The translations under genes were made by a program, and so were the position numbers. A DNA stretch of 64,000 nt from positions 30,621,001 to 30,685,000 of the forward strand of contig NC_089035.1 in assembly GCF_034140825.1 (NCBI RefSeq). Reading direction: 5' to 3'. Of this stretch, positions 1 through 11,800 are shown piece after piece. Position 1 is the first letter of the stretch; every line of letters starts with the position of its first letter. Origin of the DNA: Oryza sativa Japonica Group. Lineage: Eukaryota > Streptophyta > Magnoliopsida > Poales > Poaceae. The notes beneath the pieces are model-generated. The model was given only the letters and a program-made list of their open reading frames with translations, was not told where the DNA came from and made no database searches.

Positions 1-1400
1 GAGGGTGGCACGTGTGTGAACGGCGAGCTGTGGGAGCCAGTGGCTGCAGTTCAATGGCGTCCACTGCACCTTTCTCGTGGATCGACGAGGAGCGCAACAG
101 AGAGGGGAGCAGAAACGATGCCCAGCATATGCCTAGAATATGTGCCTAAAATTTGGTGAGAAGCTGAATCCGGTGGCGAACCTGCCGGGGAATATCTCTT
201 TCAATCAGTGTCCAAACTTTCAGGTTCACGAGTACCGGATACGCGAAGATATCATCGTATCTTCTCGCTCGGTGAAAGCGCAGGAGATGGCGGTTCCGCC
301 GCCCGTGTGGCGCTTTCCGAATTGCTAGATGAATTTTCTCGCGCCACATCTTTGCTAAACATTCGAAATACGAATATCGAGCTGTGGAACATCTCAAAAT
401 TTCGGTAAGAATATGGAAATATTGGACCTACATGTTAGGACGGTAACTGTGCGGTTGGGCATCCGCAGGCAGCTAAACTGATCTAGTCTATTAAGCTAAA
501 AATATGAGATGAACTTATGGGTTGGAGTACGGTATCCAGCTTGCAAATAATAAGCCTGCTCGGTACGTTTGAGCTTGTCATCTTAACAAGCCATCTTATC
601 TCGGCTCGGCTCGGCTCTTTATCCTCAACGAGCTAAAAATCTATCTCGGCTTGGCTCATAAGCTGACCTATTAAGCTTTTTTAACATATTATTTCACCTT
701 CATAATTTCAAATTTACTATTTTATCATAAATAAATAATAAATACTACTACCTAATAAATAATTTATTAAATACAGTTATTTTGAATGTAATTAAGTGAC
801 TAAACATTAGTTGATAAGCACTAAAAACTATGGTGATCTATTGTACTAACAAGTTAAACTAGCGGCTCGCAAGCTAGCTTGTTTGATTCACAAACTGAAA
901 GCCTAGCTTGCTTAACTTTTTTAAGACTGCAAGTTCGAGTTGATCCGAGCCACAAGCTTTTTTTCCACACAAAAGACAAAAGCTGAGTGACCGAGAATTG
1001 TATTATGCGCATGTTTTTATTTATAGCTCTTCGTAGGCTTCTACTTTATTCCACTGTTATCGGAACCATCTCTTTCCTTGCATATAAGTATATGAGACGA
1101 AGATTCTACTAATAGTATACAATAATCACAAATTAACCAAACCGACTTTGGGTGAGCACGTTCTTTTGACGAAATGGGTAAAACATTTTAGGCGACAGAC
1201 AATTAATTATCACCAAAATTCAGACTAGTCAATTCACTGTCAGGAATGTTTTACTTTTTTTCTGAATGTTTTACTTTTTTTCTTTTAAGATAATAGAAAT
1301 GGATTACATCTCATAGAGAGAGAGCCAAGCCAAATGTTTTACTTCAATTGATCGGACAAGATACAATGAGCCTCTACTAATCGCAGGCTCAATCACGCGT
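1..1400. other. No gene recognised; repeat-like DNA
   Basis: Short open frames in the first 400 bases match nothing I recognise and are interrupted. Between about 540 and 960 the DNA is AT-rich with recurring CTCGGCT and AGCTTG words at both ends, which suggests a degenerate transposon. I could not define its ends. This stretch may include the edge of a gene lying upstream of the window. Confidence 0.3.
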
Positions 1401-1516
1401 AGCGCAAAAATCAGTCAATAGTTAAAATTATACCCGTATCGCAATCCTCACACACACATTGTTCGAGCTAGCCGTTTCGCGCTCGAAATCATGCGTACGT
1501 TCGTCGCCGCCATTGA

Positions 1517-2341
1517 TCAGTTCTTGATCCGGAGCGTCATGGGCATGCCGTCCTGCACGGCGACGGCCGGCAACGACTCGAGCTTGCAGTCGAGCGGCGG
1601 CAGGTTCCTCTCCTCGAGGAGCACCCTGCCGACCAGCCGCAGCAGCGTCTCCTCCATCTCGGCGCCGTCGGCCCACGAGTGCACCTCCGCGTGGAGCAGC
1701 GACGGGTCCTCGCAGATGAGCTCCCACACGGGGAAGCCCCTGCGTGGCATCATGAAGTCGTCGCGGCCGAGGCGGAGCGACGGGCAGTAGTCGCCGCGGC
1801 CGTCACCGAGGTAGATGACCCTCTTGCCGGCGGCGCCGGCGGAGGCGCGGATGCGGTCGAGCACCTGGCCCTTGCACATGTTGGGCGGGCAGATCCCGAG
1901 GCCGCACCCGTGCGGGCCGGCGTGGAAGTCGTGGTACGGCGCGATGCGGAGGCGGCCGGTGGCGGCGTCGACGGCGCTCGGGTTGGTGTTGATCTCGGAG
2001 AAGTAACCCGTGAGGCCGTGGTGGTCGAGGATGGTGTCGATGAAGAAGCGGTTGGCGTCGCTGAGGATCCGGAGGTCGCAGCCCAGGCCGTAGCAGGCCT
2101 TGATGGCGGCGACGACGCGCGGGTCGAGCGGCGCCGACCTGAGCACGCCCGCGACGTCGGCGAGCGACTTGCCGCTCGCGTGGAGCTCGCCCATCATGGT
2201 GTCCATGAGGGTGTTCCACGGCATGGTGGGCAGCAGCCGCTCGAACTCCTCCGTCGCGCCGAGCCCGTCCACGACCCAGTTGTCGCTGTCGACGTCGATG
2301 ATCGTCTTGTCGAAGTCGAACACCACCACGATCCCGGCCAT
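1517..2341 (-). CDS. HAD-family phosphoethanolamine/phosphocholine phosphatase (PECP/PHOSPHO-like), 274 aa
   Basis: This is a single-exon gene. The protein opens with HAD motif I, FDFDKT (nucleophile D9, acid D11). Motif II is ILSDAN (S94), the motif III lysine is in MCKGQ (K157), and motif IV is GDGRGDYCP (D180, D184). A Cys/His-rich stretch, HGCGLGICPPNMC, at about 145-156 is typical of the plant PHOSPHO1-like group. Known members remove phosphate from phosphoethanolamine and phosphocholine and are often induced by phosphate starvation. Residues that bind substrate cannot be read directly, so pyrophosphate or another small phosphoester remains possible. The open frame runs upstream without a stop, but I chose ATG 2341. 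It opens directly into the conserved core and lies about 115 bases below a TATA box, while the upstream extension has no family similarity. There is no signal peptide or membrane segment, so a cytosolic protein is likely. Confidence 0.85.
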   Translation of the reverse strand: MAGIVVVFDFDKTIIDVDSDNWVVDGLGATEEFERLLPTMPWNTLMDTMMGELHASGKSLADVAGVLRSAPLDPRVVAAIKACYGLGCDLRILSDANRFFIDTILDHHGLTGYFSEINTNPSAVDAATGRLRIAPYHDFHAGPHGCGLGICPPNMCKGQVLDRIRASAGAAGKRVIYLGDGRGDYCPSLRLGRDDFMMPRRGFPVWELICEDPSLLHAEVHSWADGAEMEETLLRLVGRVLLEERNLPPLDCKLESLPAVAVQDGMPMTLRIKN

Positions 2342-2455
2342 CTTCTTGGTCGAAATCGCCTCGCTCTCTCTCTCTTCTACCCACGAGAAGTGGTTTTTGT
2401 TGTTGTTTGCTTGCTTTGATCTGATGAGGAGAATGGGAGGCCGCGGGGGGGTCGG

Positions 2456-2463
2456 CTTATATA
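2456..2463 (-). promoter_or_regulatory. TATA box of the phosphatase gene
   Basis: TATATAAG on the minus strand lies about 115 bases upstream of the chosen ATG, in a GC-rich setting. This implies a 5' UTR of roughly 80 bases and supports the start at 2341 over the longer open frame. Confidence 0.6.
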
Positions 2464-3143
2464 CCGGGAGCGCGGGAGGGCGAGGGGGGAGATGCCGAGC
2501 GAATATTACGAAGATGCGCGGGTGGGAGTAGGGATTGTGAGAGAAAACACGAGTTTCCGGAAGCAGCCGAGAGGCCCGCGGGAATGGGATGCGGGGTTGT
2601 GTCTTTCGGTTTCGCTTTTCGTGCGGCCGTTGCGCGGTTGCGCGCCTGCGCGCTTGCGGCTCGCGTTGCGGACTTGCGGTGTGTGGGGGAAGGATCCGGA
2701 GGGGAGCCGCGAGGGGAATATCCTTCTCTGCTTCTCGCGTCGCGTGTGCCGCGGTGGACCGGTGGTGGCGGTCGCTTTCGGCGCATCTATCTTTTGGGTG
2801 GCTCTGCCGGTTTCCCAGGCGAGTGGTATATGTGTGGAACAATTGGTTTTTGATCCGCAGTTGGGTTGCCACAATCTGCTGCGGTGAGAAACAATCTCTA
2901 CGTGTTTCTGAGTTTATACGCGGCTGAATTGGAGTACTTATTGGGAAAAAAAAGGAATTGAGATATTCTTACGCACGAGGTATATAAGGGTATAGTGCAG
3001 AGAAAATGATAATTTTTGGATGCCAGGAGCTAAGTACAAATACTGTAGTTTATGGTACAGGATAACAGGGGTCACGTTTCTGACAGGTGACAAAGTGCAT
3101 GTGAGAAAAAAATTGGGAGCATTTGCCGGGGGCGTCGCCTAGT

Positions 3144-3151
3144 GGATATTC
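3144..3151. promoter_or_regulatory. P1BS-like palindrome (GNATATNC)
   Basis: GGATATTC fits the PHR1 binding consensus. It lies about 800 bases upstream of the phosphatase ATG. A second match, GAATATTC, is at 3548-3555. One match is expected by chance about every 4 kb, so the pair is only suggestive. Confidence 0.3.
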
Positions 3152-3547
3152 GGTGGATGCGGAGAATCTCCCGTGAGGTGGAGACCATGGACACGATTCG
3201 ATCGTTGCCTCGTTGGTCCTTTCTGCCTGCCTCTTTTGATTTTGAACCACTGGTACAACGTGAGGGAGTTGGTTTCTGGATCGTTTGGCTGGTCTATCTG
3301 TCAATTTCCATCCAATTTTTTTTCCTTCCCTTCTAATCCAGCAGGCTGAAATATAAACAGAGGTCCAATCCCAGATTTTTGGTCAAGAAGCAGTGTTTCA
3401 TTTCCATGTGCCATGTGTGTATCGAGACATCGGTCATGTGAGAGAAGCCTACTCCTAGTCACTTGGGAAGGCTCCTAGTTGCTGCTACCTTATTCTACAT
3501 TATCAGGTTAAGAAAAAGAACAAGTTCTCCTGTATCTTACTAGCAAG

Positions 3548-3555
3548 GAATATTC
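3548..3555. promoter_or_regulatory. Second P1BS-like palindrome
   Basis: GAATATTC fits GNATATNC. It lies about 1.2 kb upstream of the phosphatase ATG. Confidence 0.25.
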
Positions 3556-3559
3556 CGTT

Positions 3560-4520
3560 TAACCCGCGTAGTTAGTGGCAGCTTGCGTGGCTCACCTCTT
3601 ATAATTCTGTATACATTGTACACTATTCCTAGTATCTAGCACCACTTGGCCAGGCTCCCAAGTCCCAAGCTCATGTGTTGACACGTAAAAAGATCCATAA
3701 CAAAATAAATACATAAATAAATGGATGAAGATTCGGGAAAATTTTAAAATTATCCATCACTTGGAAATTATGAGATCAGACACTTGCAAAACCACGCCAA
3801 AAATAACAAAGGCTAGAAGGCTTCACATTGATTAGCTCCAATGTTTACTCGTTGTAGCTAAAATTTAAACTTAATTTTAGAGTTGAATTTGATGGTCTTT
3901 ATAGTGAATTATTTTTAGCATTAACCTTTAAGTCGCTAATAATACGTACATATATAAATTTTTTATCTATAAATTGTTTTTAGTCACTAATAAACGTTAC
4001 GGCTTGTAATCAACTATATTCTCGAATACAATTGGTGATATGTTCACCAACTTGCGAATATGGCGAGGTATTCACAAATTCGCAACACATGGCTATAAAT
4101 CAGATGCGGATCAAAGTATGGAACACCATATGTGAATGTTCACTTGTGGAGAAAGCAGATGGAAGGAACCAACCCCTGCAATTTGTGTTCAGTTGACAGC
4201 CGACACATCCCCGTGAGTAGATGCTTTTCATGTGGTTGATGCGCGCACTGTACGTGGTAAGATTCGTGCTTCTTGTCACTACCAGGCATCAACTATCAAA
4301 GTAGCAGATTTGTTGTGATAATGCTCTAGTGCAGAGAGGTAGTAAGCCAGAAATTCTGCTGCATTTTCGTTGTGGCATCGATAAGAACCTGGGCGCTTCT
4401 GGAGTGGAATATTAGCACAGAACACTCAAGAAAAGTGCGCTGTTTCGAAAGGGTTCAGACGTTCAGTCCAAAGATTGATTGCATTATGGCAAACACATGT
4501 TGCATTGTGTTTAGCTAAAC
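3560..4520. other. Intergenic, no feature recognised
   Basis: This is AT-rich DNA between the divergent phosphatase and Lhcb1 genes. No convincing coding frame, RNA gene or complete transposon was found. Confidence 0.4.
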
Positions 4521-4521
4521 T

Positions 4522-4762
4522 AGGCTGTGTTCCCTATGGGTTGTTCCCAACTTGGAACAGTAGCACGGAAAATAGAGCGATCTATTAGCGCGTGATTAAT
4601 TAAGTATTAGCTAATTTTTTTAAAAAATAGATTAATTTGATTTTTTAAGCAACTTTCGTATAGAAACTTTTTACAAAAAACTCACCGTTTAGCAGTTTGA
4701 AAATCGTGCGTGCGGAAAACGAGCAATATGGGTTGAGAAAATGGACGTCCGAACACACAGCT
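4522..4762. mobile_element. Short MITE, about 240 bp
   Basis: The ends read GGCTGTGTTC and GAACACACAGC and are imperfectly inverted. The AT-rich interior carries phrases such as GATTAATTAAGTATTAG and CAACTTTCGTATAGAAA. The same interior recurs near 22.3 kb in inverted orientation and twice at 30.3-30.75 kb, so this is a repeated family. Confidence 0.6.
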
Positions 4763-5205
4763 TAATTATGGATGTTATTTGCTCTCACGTGAATCGATGT
4801 CTTTGCTTGCTTGTATCAGGGATTCATTCAGGTGCACTTCCCAGCAATTATTCAGGACAAATCGCCAAAGAAGACCTGCAGAAATAAACTTTGCTATGCG
4901 GAATTTAGTGCTCCTCTAGCTATTTCCCTTCTCTTTTAACATGCACATTTTGCATGGTTTTTTTTTTCATGATAGTTGTCAATAATATTTGTAGAGTATG
5001 AAAAACGTTAGAACAAGGTATATGCAAGATCATATCAAGAAGACAAGAGATAAGGATTTATACTGATTTGAGCTCTCAAGCTAAGTAATAACCCTTATTA
5101 TAAGTAATGAACTGAGAAAAGTACCACACGGATTATATGGATGGAGTAGACTAGCTAATCTGACCCGTTGAATATAATCTTACGGCTCAGCAAGATCTTA
5201 TCAAT

Positions 5206-5319
5206 GACTAGGGCTTCAACTTTCTCCGAATTGTCTCTGTATGAGGCTCTAGCTATGACTTGGACTAGGGCTTCGACTTCCTCCGAATTGTCTCTATATG
5301 AGGCTCTAGCTATGACTTG
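5206..5319. repeat. 57-bp tandem duplication, two units
   Basis: Units 5206-5262 and 5263-5319 differ at only a few bases. The period is a multiple of three, so the minus strand reads as a 19-residue repeat in a short open frame. Nothing around it looks like a gene. Confidence 0.75.
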
Positions 5320-5638
5320 TGAGACGTGATTAGATGTCCATCCCTTCACGGGAGGCTTGTATTTATACTAGTAAGCGCCTTCTTCTCCAAGTAGAACATG
5401 AAGAAGCTTGTCTTCTCTAGGTTAGACTCTTAACACTTTCTATTCCGGCAAAGATAATTTCCTTTCAGGCTCACTTTATTAACTTGTTTGGATATACCTT
5501 TCCGCTCTCGTATAACATTAGGTATATGGTACTTCCACACAATACGAACCTAAGTATAGGAAATATGACTTATCCGTAACACTGACAATAATGAATAGGC
5601 TTGAACCATGGTATTTTCTTTTCAATATATCAAAGTTA

Positions 5639-5884
5639 CTGCTCCTTCCACTTCATCTTGTAAGACACTTTGACTCTCTTTTTTTTTAATCAAACTTTTT
5701 AAAGTTTAATCAAATTTATAGAAAAATTAGCAACATGTAAAATATCAAATTAGTTTTATTAAATATAACATTGAATAGATTTTGATACTATGTTTGTTTT
5801 TGTTAAAAGTGTTACTCTATTTTCTCTATAAATTCGATTTAACTTGAAAACGTTTGACTAAGAAGTCTCATAAGATGAAGAGAG
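5639..5884. mobile_element. Stowaway-like MITE
   Basis: The inverted ends CTGCTCCTTCCACTTCATCT and AGATGAAGAGAG are flanked by TA on both sides. The AT-rich interior contains the phrases common to other copies in this window. Confidence 0.6.
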
Positions 5885-5960
5885 TACTATATTAGCTACA
5901 GAGTATTTAATAGCCTCTTCAAGCTGCGTGTGATAATCTGACACGAGTGATAAAAGCTAA

Positions 5961-6317
5961 GGCTACGTATGGCTAATGGGATTAGGAGGATGGGAAATGG
6001 ATATCATTTCCCTTTTCCAGATTTATGCTGTTTGGATACATTGGAAATGGGATGCACAATCCTGCTGGATTGAGGGGTGGATAGAGTGCTAGGCGAAATT
6101 ACCATATTGCCCCTTGCCATTTTGACCCCTTTCTATCTGTCTATGTTCTGCCACTTATTGCAAGGAGGGGTATTTTGGTCATTAGTCTAGAAACTTCCTT
6201 TTCCATCCATCTAACCAAACATAGGATACAATTTCTCTTCATATAATCTACCACCTCATTCCAACAAGATATCATTTCTATTTCCCATTAGACATAACCC
6301 ATTAGCCAAACGCAGCC
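5961..6317. mobile_element. Tourist-like (PIF/Harbinger) MITE, 357 bp
   Basis: The terminal inverted repeats are GGCTACGTATGGCTAATGGG and its near complement ending GCCAAACGCAGCC. The flanking 3-bp target duplication is TAA (5958-5960 and 6318-6320), as expected for PIF/Harbinger MITEs. Confidence 0.75.
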
Positions 6318-6425
6318 TAAAGGAATTCCAAAGCTAAACGAAGAGAGATGTTATGGATTATTATAGCCCATGGGCCAAGCTGGGTTATTTGTCCGAACAA
6401 GATATTAGCCCATTAGCCTAGCTAA

Positions 6426-6734
6426 GGCCTTGTTTGGATCCTCCGGGCTATTAAATAACCCTCTGGAATCTTGCTATTTAGGATTATTAAACGTAGATTA
6501 CCGACAAAACCGATTCCATAACCCCTAGGCTATTTTGCGAGACGAATCTAATGATGTATATTAATCCATGATTAACAGTTGATTACTGTAGCAAATCATG
6601 GATTAATATACCTCGTTAGATTCGTCTCGCAAAATAGCTTAGGGATTATGGAATGGGTTTTGTCAGTAATTTACGTTTAATACTCTTAAATAACGAGATT
6701 CCGGAGGGCTATTCCTCCGGATCCAAACAGGGCC
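6426..6734. mobile_element. Foldback MITE, about 309 bp
   Basis: Almost the whole element folds on itself. The left arm starts GGCCTTGTTTGGATCC and the right arm ends GGATCCAAACAGGGCC. The arms pair through a centre near 6590 (CGAGACGAATCTAA in one arm, TTAGATTCGTCTCG in the other). It lies about 300 bases upstream of the Lhcb1 ATG. Elements of this shape can give hairpin RNAs, but whether this one is transcribed cannot be seen. Confidence 0.75.
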
Positions 6735-6925
6735 TAGGATCTAATAATTGCTACTCTATCGACTCATATCGAGATGTCCACCCCGTCGTCTGCTGATTGG
6801 CTGATCTCCACGTCAGCAGAAAGCGTGCACAGGTGGCGAGATAGACGAAGCGAGCTATCCAAAGTATCCAACCAGACGATCGCAAGAGATAGGCCCATCC
6901 TTGCAGCGTCCCCGTTTCCCGCCAC

Positions 6926-6933
6926 TATTTAAA
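6926..6933 (+). promoter_or_regulatory. TATA box of Lhcb1
   Basis: TATTTAAA lies 108 bases before the ATG. Upstream at 6800-6900 are an ACGT core (CCACGTCAGC) and two GATAG words, which resemble the light-responsive promoters of Lhcb genes. Confidence 0.55.
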
Positions 6934-7040
6934 CCCCACTCGAGCTCACTACTTTCCTCACCACAGCAGCTCACGAGCTCAAAAGACACACATTCCAAAA
7001 GCATCTGTGGCCATCTCCTCCTAGTCCTAGGCTCGCGTCA

Positions 7041-7838
7041 ATGGCGGCGTCCACCATGGCACTCTCCTCCCCTGCCGCCCTCGCCGGCAAGGCGGTCGCC
7101 AATGCCAAGGTGTTCGGCGAGGGCCGCGTCACGATGCGCAAGTCGGCGGCCAAGCCCAAGCCCGCCGCGGCGTCGGGGAGCCCGTGGTACGGCGCCGACC
7201 GCGTGCTCTACCTCGGCCCGCTCTCCGGCGAGCCGCCGTCCTACCTCACCGGCGAGTTCCCCGGCGACTACGGCTGGGACACCGCCGGGCTGTCGGCCGA
7301 CCCGGAGACGTTCGCCAAGAACCGGGAGCTGGAGGTGATCCACTGCCGGTGGGCCATGCTGGGCGCGCTCGGCTGCGTCTTCCCGGAGCTCCTCGCCCGC
7401 AACGGCGTGAAGTTCGGCGAGGCCGTGTGGTTCAAGGCGGGGTCCCAGATCTTCAGCGAGGGGGGGCTCGACTACCTCGGCAACCCCAGCCTGATCCACG
7501 CGCAGAGCATCCTGGCGATCTGGGGTTGCCAGGTCGTGCTCATGGGCGCCGTCGAGGGGTACCGCGTCGCCGGCGGCCCGCTCGGCGAGGTCGTCGACCC
7601 GCTCTACCCCGGCGGCAGCTTCGACCCGCTCGGCCTCGCCGACGACCCCGAGGCGTTCGCCGAGCTCAAGGTGAAGGAGATCAAGAACGGCCGCCTCGCC
7701 ATGTTCTCCATGTTCGGGTTCTTCGTCCAGGCCATCGTCACCGGCAAGGGGCCACTGGAGAACCTGGCCGACCACCTCGCCGACCCCGTCAACAACAACG
7801 CATGGGCCTACGCCACCAACTTCGTCCCCGGCAAGTGA
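7041..7838 (+). CDS. Lhcb1: Chlorophyll a/b-binding protein of LHCII, Lhcb1 type, 265 aa
   Basis: This is an intronless gene for the major photosystem II antenna protein, which binds chlorophylls a and b and carotenoids in the thylakoid. Residues 1-32 form a plastid transit peptide, and mature LHCII would begin at RKSAAKPK. The trimer motif WYGADR is at 49-54. Helix B ([13 protein letters not shown], about 96-118) carries E98 and R103. Helix A ([19 protein letters not shown], about 210-229) carries E213, N216 and R218. These form the usual E-R ion pairs and chlorophyll ligands. Helix C runs from about 150 to 175. The protein ends ATNFVPGK. The lack of introns and the SGSPWYG context point to Lhcb1 rather than Lhcb2. 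The N-terminal kinase site is Ser (RKS), as in some other Lhcb1 proteins. The helix C phrase AIWGCQ has Gly where Ala or Thr is more usual. The gene is complete and looks functional. Confidence 0.97.
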   Translation: MAASTMALSSPAALAGKAVANAKVFGEGRVTMRKSAAKPKPAAASGSPWYGADRVLYLGPLSGEPPSYLTGEFPGDYGWDTAGLSADPETFAKNRELEVIHCRWAMLGALGCVFPELLARNGVKFGEAVWFKAGSQIFSEGGLDYLGNPSLIHAQSILAIWGCQVVLMGAVEGYRVAGGPLGEVVDPLYPGGSFDPLGLADDPEAFAELKVKEIKNGRLAMFSMFGFFVQAIVTGKGPLENLADHLADPVNNNAWAYATNFVPGK

Positions 7839-8200
7839 GTGTGGATCTCCGGCGAGCAACGGCGGTGAGGTCCATTGCTTTCATGCAGGCTGCGGTGAGA
7901 CGCGCGACGTTCTCCTCTTTCCGCGTACCCGAATATTTGCTTCGTTCGTTCAGATTGTGTAAAACAATGTTATCTGGTTGGTTGATGAAAGAAGTACAAT
8001 GGACCTGATTGTGTAAAATAATTTTTATCTGATTTGTTCCTGGGAAATCAGTTTGCCTGGCGGTATGGAACGGAATACCCCATGGTACATGGAAATGTAC
8101 GCGGACTCAAATAATCACATGCAAAAACGCAAAACAAAATGTCAATTTCAGACGACGAATTTATAACCTTGGTCCCTCAAAAAAAAAATTTATAACCTTG

Positions 8201-8360
8201 GGGCTGTGTTTGGAAAATGGGTTTGGGATATGATTTCCCACCCCTTAAAGGGTAAGCTTCAATCTTAGCCACCCATTCTTCTCACCCCATTTCATCCTAT
8301 CCCTTTATTCATTTCCATTTCCCAATCCCACCTCTCCTAACCCATTTTCTAAACACACCC
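8201..8360. mobile_element. Short MITE, about 160 bp
   Basis: The ends GGGCTGTGTTTGGAAAATGG and CCCATTTTCTAAACACACCC are imperfect inverted repeats. The phrase TTTATAACCTTGG occurs twice just before it (about 8160 and 8189). This is a local duplication at its left edge rather than a target duplication. Confidence 0.6.
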
Positions 8361-8803
8361 TAGAAGGTTAGAACGGAGCACGCAAATCTCTCAAACTCAA
8401 AAGTAGTCACATTACCCAAACGTTGATCTGAATAAACCGTACAGTATCATGTATGCGAATGTCACCCTACAGTGCACATATTTACTTCTTGCATTCCCAC
8501 AAAAACTAACGGTTGGGGGGAATTTAGAGGGGGGCAATCCAGTATAGATTATGATTACTCATCCCCATTAAACCCAGAACTAGTTCCGTGCACTGACTGC
8601 AAAATGCAATATCTTGATCAACTGTAAGACTACTCTTTCTCAGTTCTTTCGGGAATGGCAACAGCAAGGATCACGATGTGTGAATTCTGTGAATGTGAGA
8701 AGAACAATATTTCTTCAGCATATGCCTGGTTCAGATATGATAAAACTGACGATTGTCTCTGCGCTTGGGAGAATCTAAGCTCACAATGTCATCATGAAAA
8801 GGT

Positions 8804-11800
8804 TTATGTTTGAGCCGCTCCCCTTGCCTGAGCAACAGCACTCTGATAAAGGTTTTCGTACTGTGAAGCTGGAGAATCCCAGCTGAAATCAATCTGCATA
8901 TCCTTCTGCACTAACTGTTTCCAAACCATAGGTTTTCTGCTGTAGTAGCTGAATGCCCTTTCCAAGCAACTGCTTAGATCCTACCAAAATAGGCATCCCA
9001 CGTGAGCTCTACCCATAAAACATTAGAAATCCAAATTTGAAAGTGCATTCCATTGTAAAACTCACCTGCTCATCAGTCCTAGCAAATGTAAAGCCATTCC
9101 GCAGCTCCACAGGTATAGTTTCATCATCAAAATCAAAAACACTGGAAAAGTAGAACACAACAGATATATCAGAATATACTATGCAAAGGAAATGTTTGAG
9201 GGAGAAATCACCTATCACACAATCCACCAGTTTGTCGAACAATTGGCACAGAACCATATCTCATAGCTATCATCTGGTTGATAAAAACTTGTCAGACTTG
9301 GGCATGAAAAAGAATAAAATGTCAACAACCATGTAAAATGGTTAGTAAAATGTGGCTAATTTCATAAAAGAAAATTATTTGGATGACACAACCATGTAAG
9401 ACTTGTATGGGATATTTAGATCAAAGTAAAACCTAGTCTAAATCCATGCCTTGTGATAATAGCTCACAAATGCCAATTTGAACCCAAGCAAGCTATGTGG
9501 GCACACTGGCGCACATTTAGCAATTGTAGGCCTATTTGGTTGGTAAATGGAAGATCTATAATTTAATATGTACGGATAGATCACCTGAGTAAGGCCACAA
9601 GGCTCAAACATTGATGGAATGATAAACATGTCAGATGCCGCATAAATACAATGAGACAAAGCTTCATCATATTTCAGAATTAACCTAATATTGTTATTCT
9701 TCTGGAATTGGTCTGCAACACCCTCAAATTCCCTCTGTGATACAAATGCACAACGATCAGTTCACAGTAACAAGATCAGCCAAGATGTAGAAGAAAATAA
9801 ATTATATACATAAAACTATGGAACCAGACATATCCATGGCAAATCAAGAACTCATAGGGCCAAATGTGAGCTGCAGTTGAGAAAATAAAATGAGGCACTC
9901 GATGAGTATACAGACCTGAATATGTGGAACTGGACTTGAACCCAGGAGTACAAACTGTCCTCCTAACTCAGCTGTTTTGTATATTGCATGCCTGATAAGA
10001 TGTAGACCCTTTTGAGGAACTAGCCTCGTAATGCAGGCTACCTGCCTCAGAAAACCATGGTCATTAAAAGGCACAAAATGAGGATCAAAGCTGAACATAA
10101 ACTACGAGACTAATTCATTTCAATAGAGACTGTACTCCAAGAAACAAAACAAAAGGAGACAGCTAATCTAAACGAATAATACCAACAAAAAATGAAAATG
10201 ATATAAAGTTCAAAACTCAAAAGGGGTTTTCTTGAACTGGAGAAAACAGAGTTCAGATATGTGATTTTTAAATGGTATTCTCCCCTAACAGAAGTACTTT
10301 CTTGTTATAAAAAGTGGTTAAACAAATCAAGGGGCTTGTTATAAAAAGCTGCTGTGGTGGAGCCAATATACAAAATACTGGCCAAAGGACGTGCGAAAAG
10401 GGCTCAATTCCTTGGTTATCTTAGTGGCTTGGGAGACTTGGAAGCATCGCAATGACTGTGTTTTCAATGGCGCCAGTCCTAATGTTGCAACGGTCTTGCA
10501 GGTGGTAGAGAATGAGGGTAATCTTTGGTGTATAGTGGGAGCGTCTGCCCTCCAAAAGTTTCTTAGTGGTTCGGCAAACCTAGGCAGCTAGTTGGCCGGG
10601 GCTTGGGTGTGTAGGAGGCTTTGGTCTCTCCTACTTTGTATTTTTCCTTTATTCTCTTCCCCTAAATGAAATGAAATGCAATTCTCTGGCGTTTTCAAGA
10701 AAAAACAATGAAATGACTTGATTACATTAAAAAGGCTACAATAGATGAATAGATAGCCATATAATTAGTTAAGATGGGCGTAGAACTGAAATTCATACCA
10801 GTGGTTGAGAGGCATCCTCAGAATACAGCCCTAGCTGCTTCCTGAGAAATGCTTTGTTTGCTGCTTTCCCCTGAAGATCAGTAGCACTATATTGCACAGC
10901 AAGAAATCTGTCTGTGGAAGGGTTCCATGTTCCTGTGTCGATTCCATTAAGTATCCCCACAAATTTCCTGGAATGCATTTTAAGTGTATCTTGGAGACCA
11001 CGACCACCCTGACCAATAAAAAAGGTCATGATGGGCAACTTATATCAGACCCCTAATTCATTAGTAACATATCAAGTAAAATGCCTTGAAAATTCTTAAA
11101 ACAATTAAAAAAAATTGCATAACAATGTCAGACATAAAAGGCCTTCACTGAAGTCTCTTCAAACCTTGTTTACTTATGCCATATGTTTTGAGCTAGCAAT
11201 TTTTACTCTGGGGCAAAGGCCAAAAGAAAAGCAAGGACAGCAAATGCAGACAGTTAATCCTACATGGACTAAGAAATGCCACTTGTTTTAGATGAAGAAG
11301 TGCCTGTCAAATAAACATATTAATTTTTCACATTACTTGTACATTAACAGCTTACATAAATGTTGCCTCGAAAAAAGATTTGGTCTATCAGATAAATACA
11401 TCGACCTTTGTGTAGTCAATTACTCTAAGTATAAATACTAATGTTACAAAAAAAAATATGTACTATTTGAGAGGTTGATCATGTATCTACAGTTGAAAGA
11501 AAACATCTAAAGTGTGTGAAGCTGATATTGAATTTGTAATAGTTGTTTAGAAAACAGAGTTGCTGGTGTTACCTCTGAGCGCACTTCTAAAGCATATGTT
11601 GGTGATACAGTTGTCACAATATTGGAATAAACAATTCCACCCTGAAACCAATAAGAAGCAAAAATATAAAAATCATGACTTTTAAGGTACAGAATTCAAA
11701 ACAACTGCTATTTCTCTATTCTATACCTTGGCAACATTTATTCTTCCATGTGCATTGTCTTGCATCCTGTCTGGTCTATCCAACTGCTCAACATCAAGGC

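Noticed and set aside
1679-2419. Long plus-strand frame opposite the phosphatase
   Set aside because: It is a GC-rich antisense shadow with repetitive composition and no recognisable motif.
1517-2872. A 451-codon reading of the phosphatase
   Set aside because: The extra N terminus crosses the TATA box, has no family similarity and is low complexity. The family starts at MAGIVVVFDFDKT.
7184-8008. Long Arg/Pro-rich frames overlapping Lhcb1, the acetyltransferase (18229-19416) and copy C (35228-35929)
   Set aside because: These are alternative-frame shadows of GC-rich real genes.
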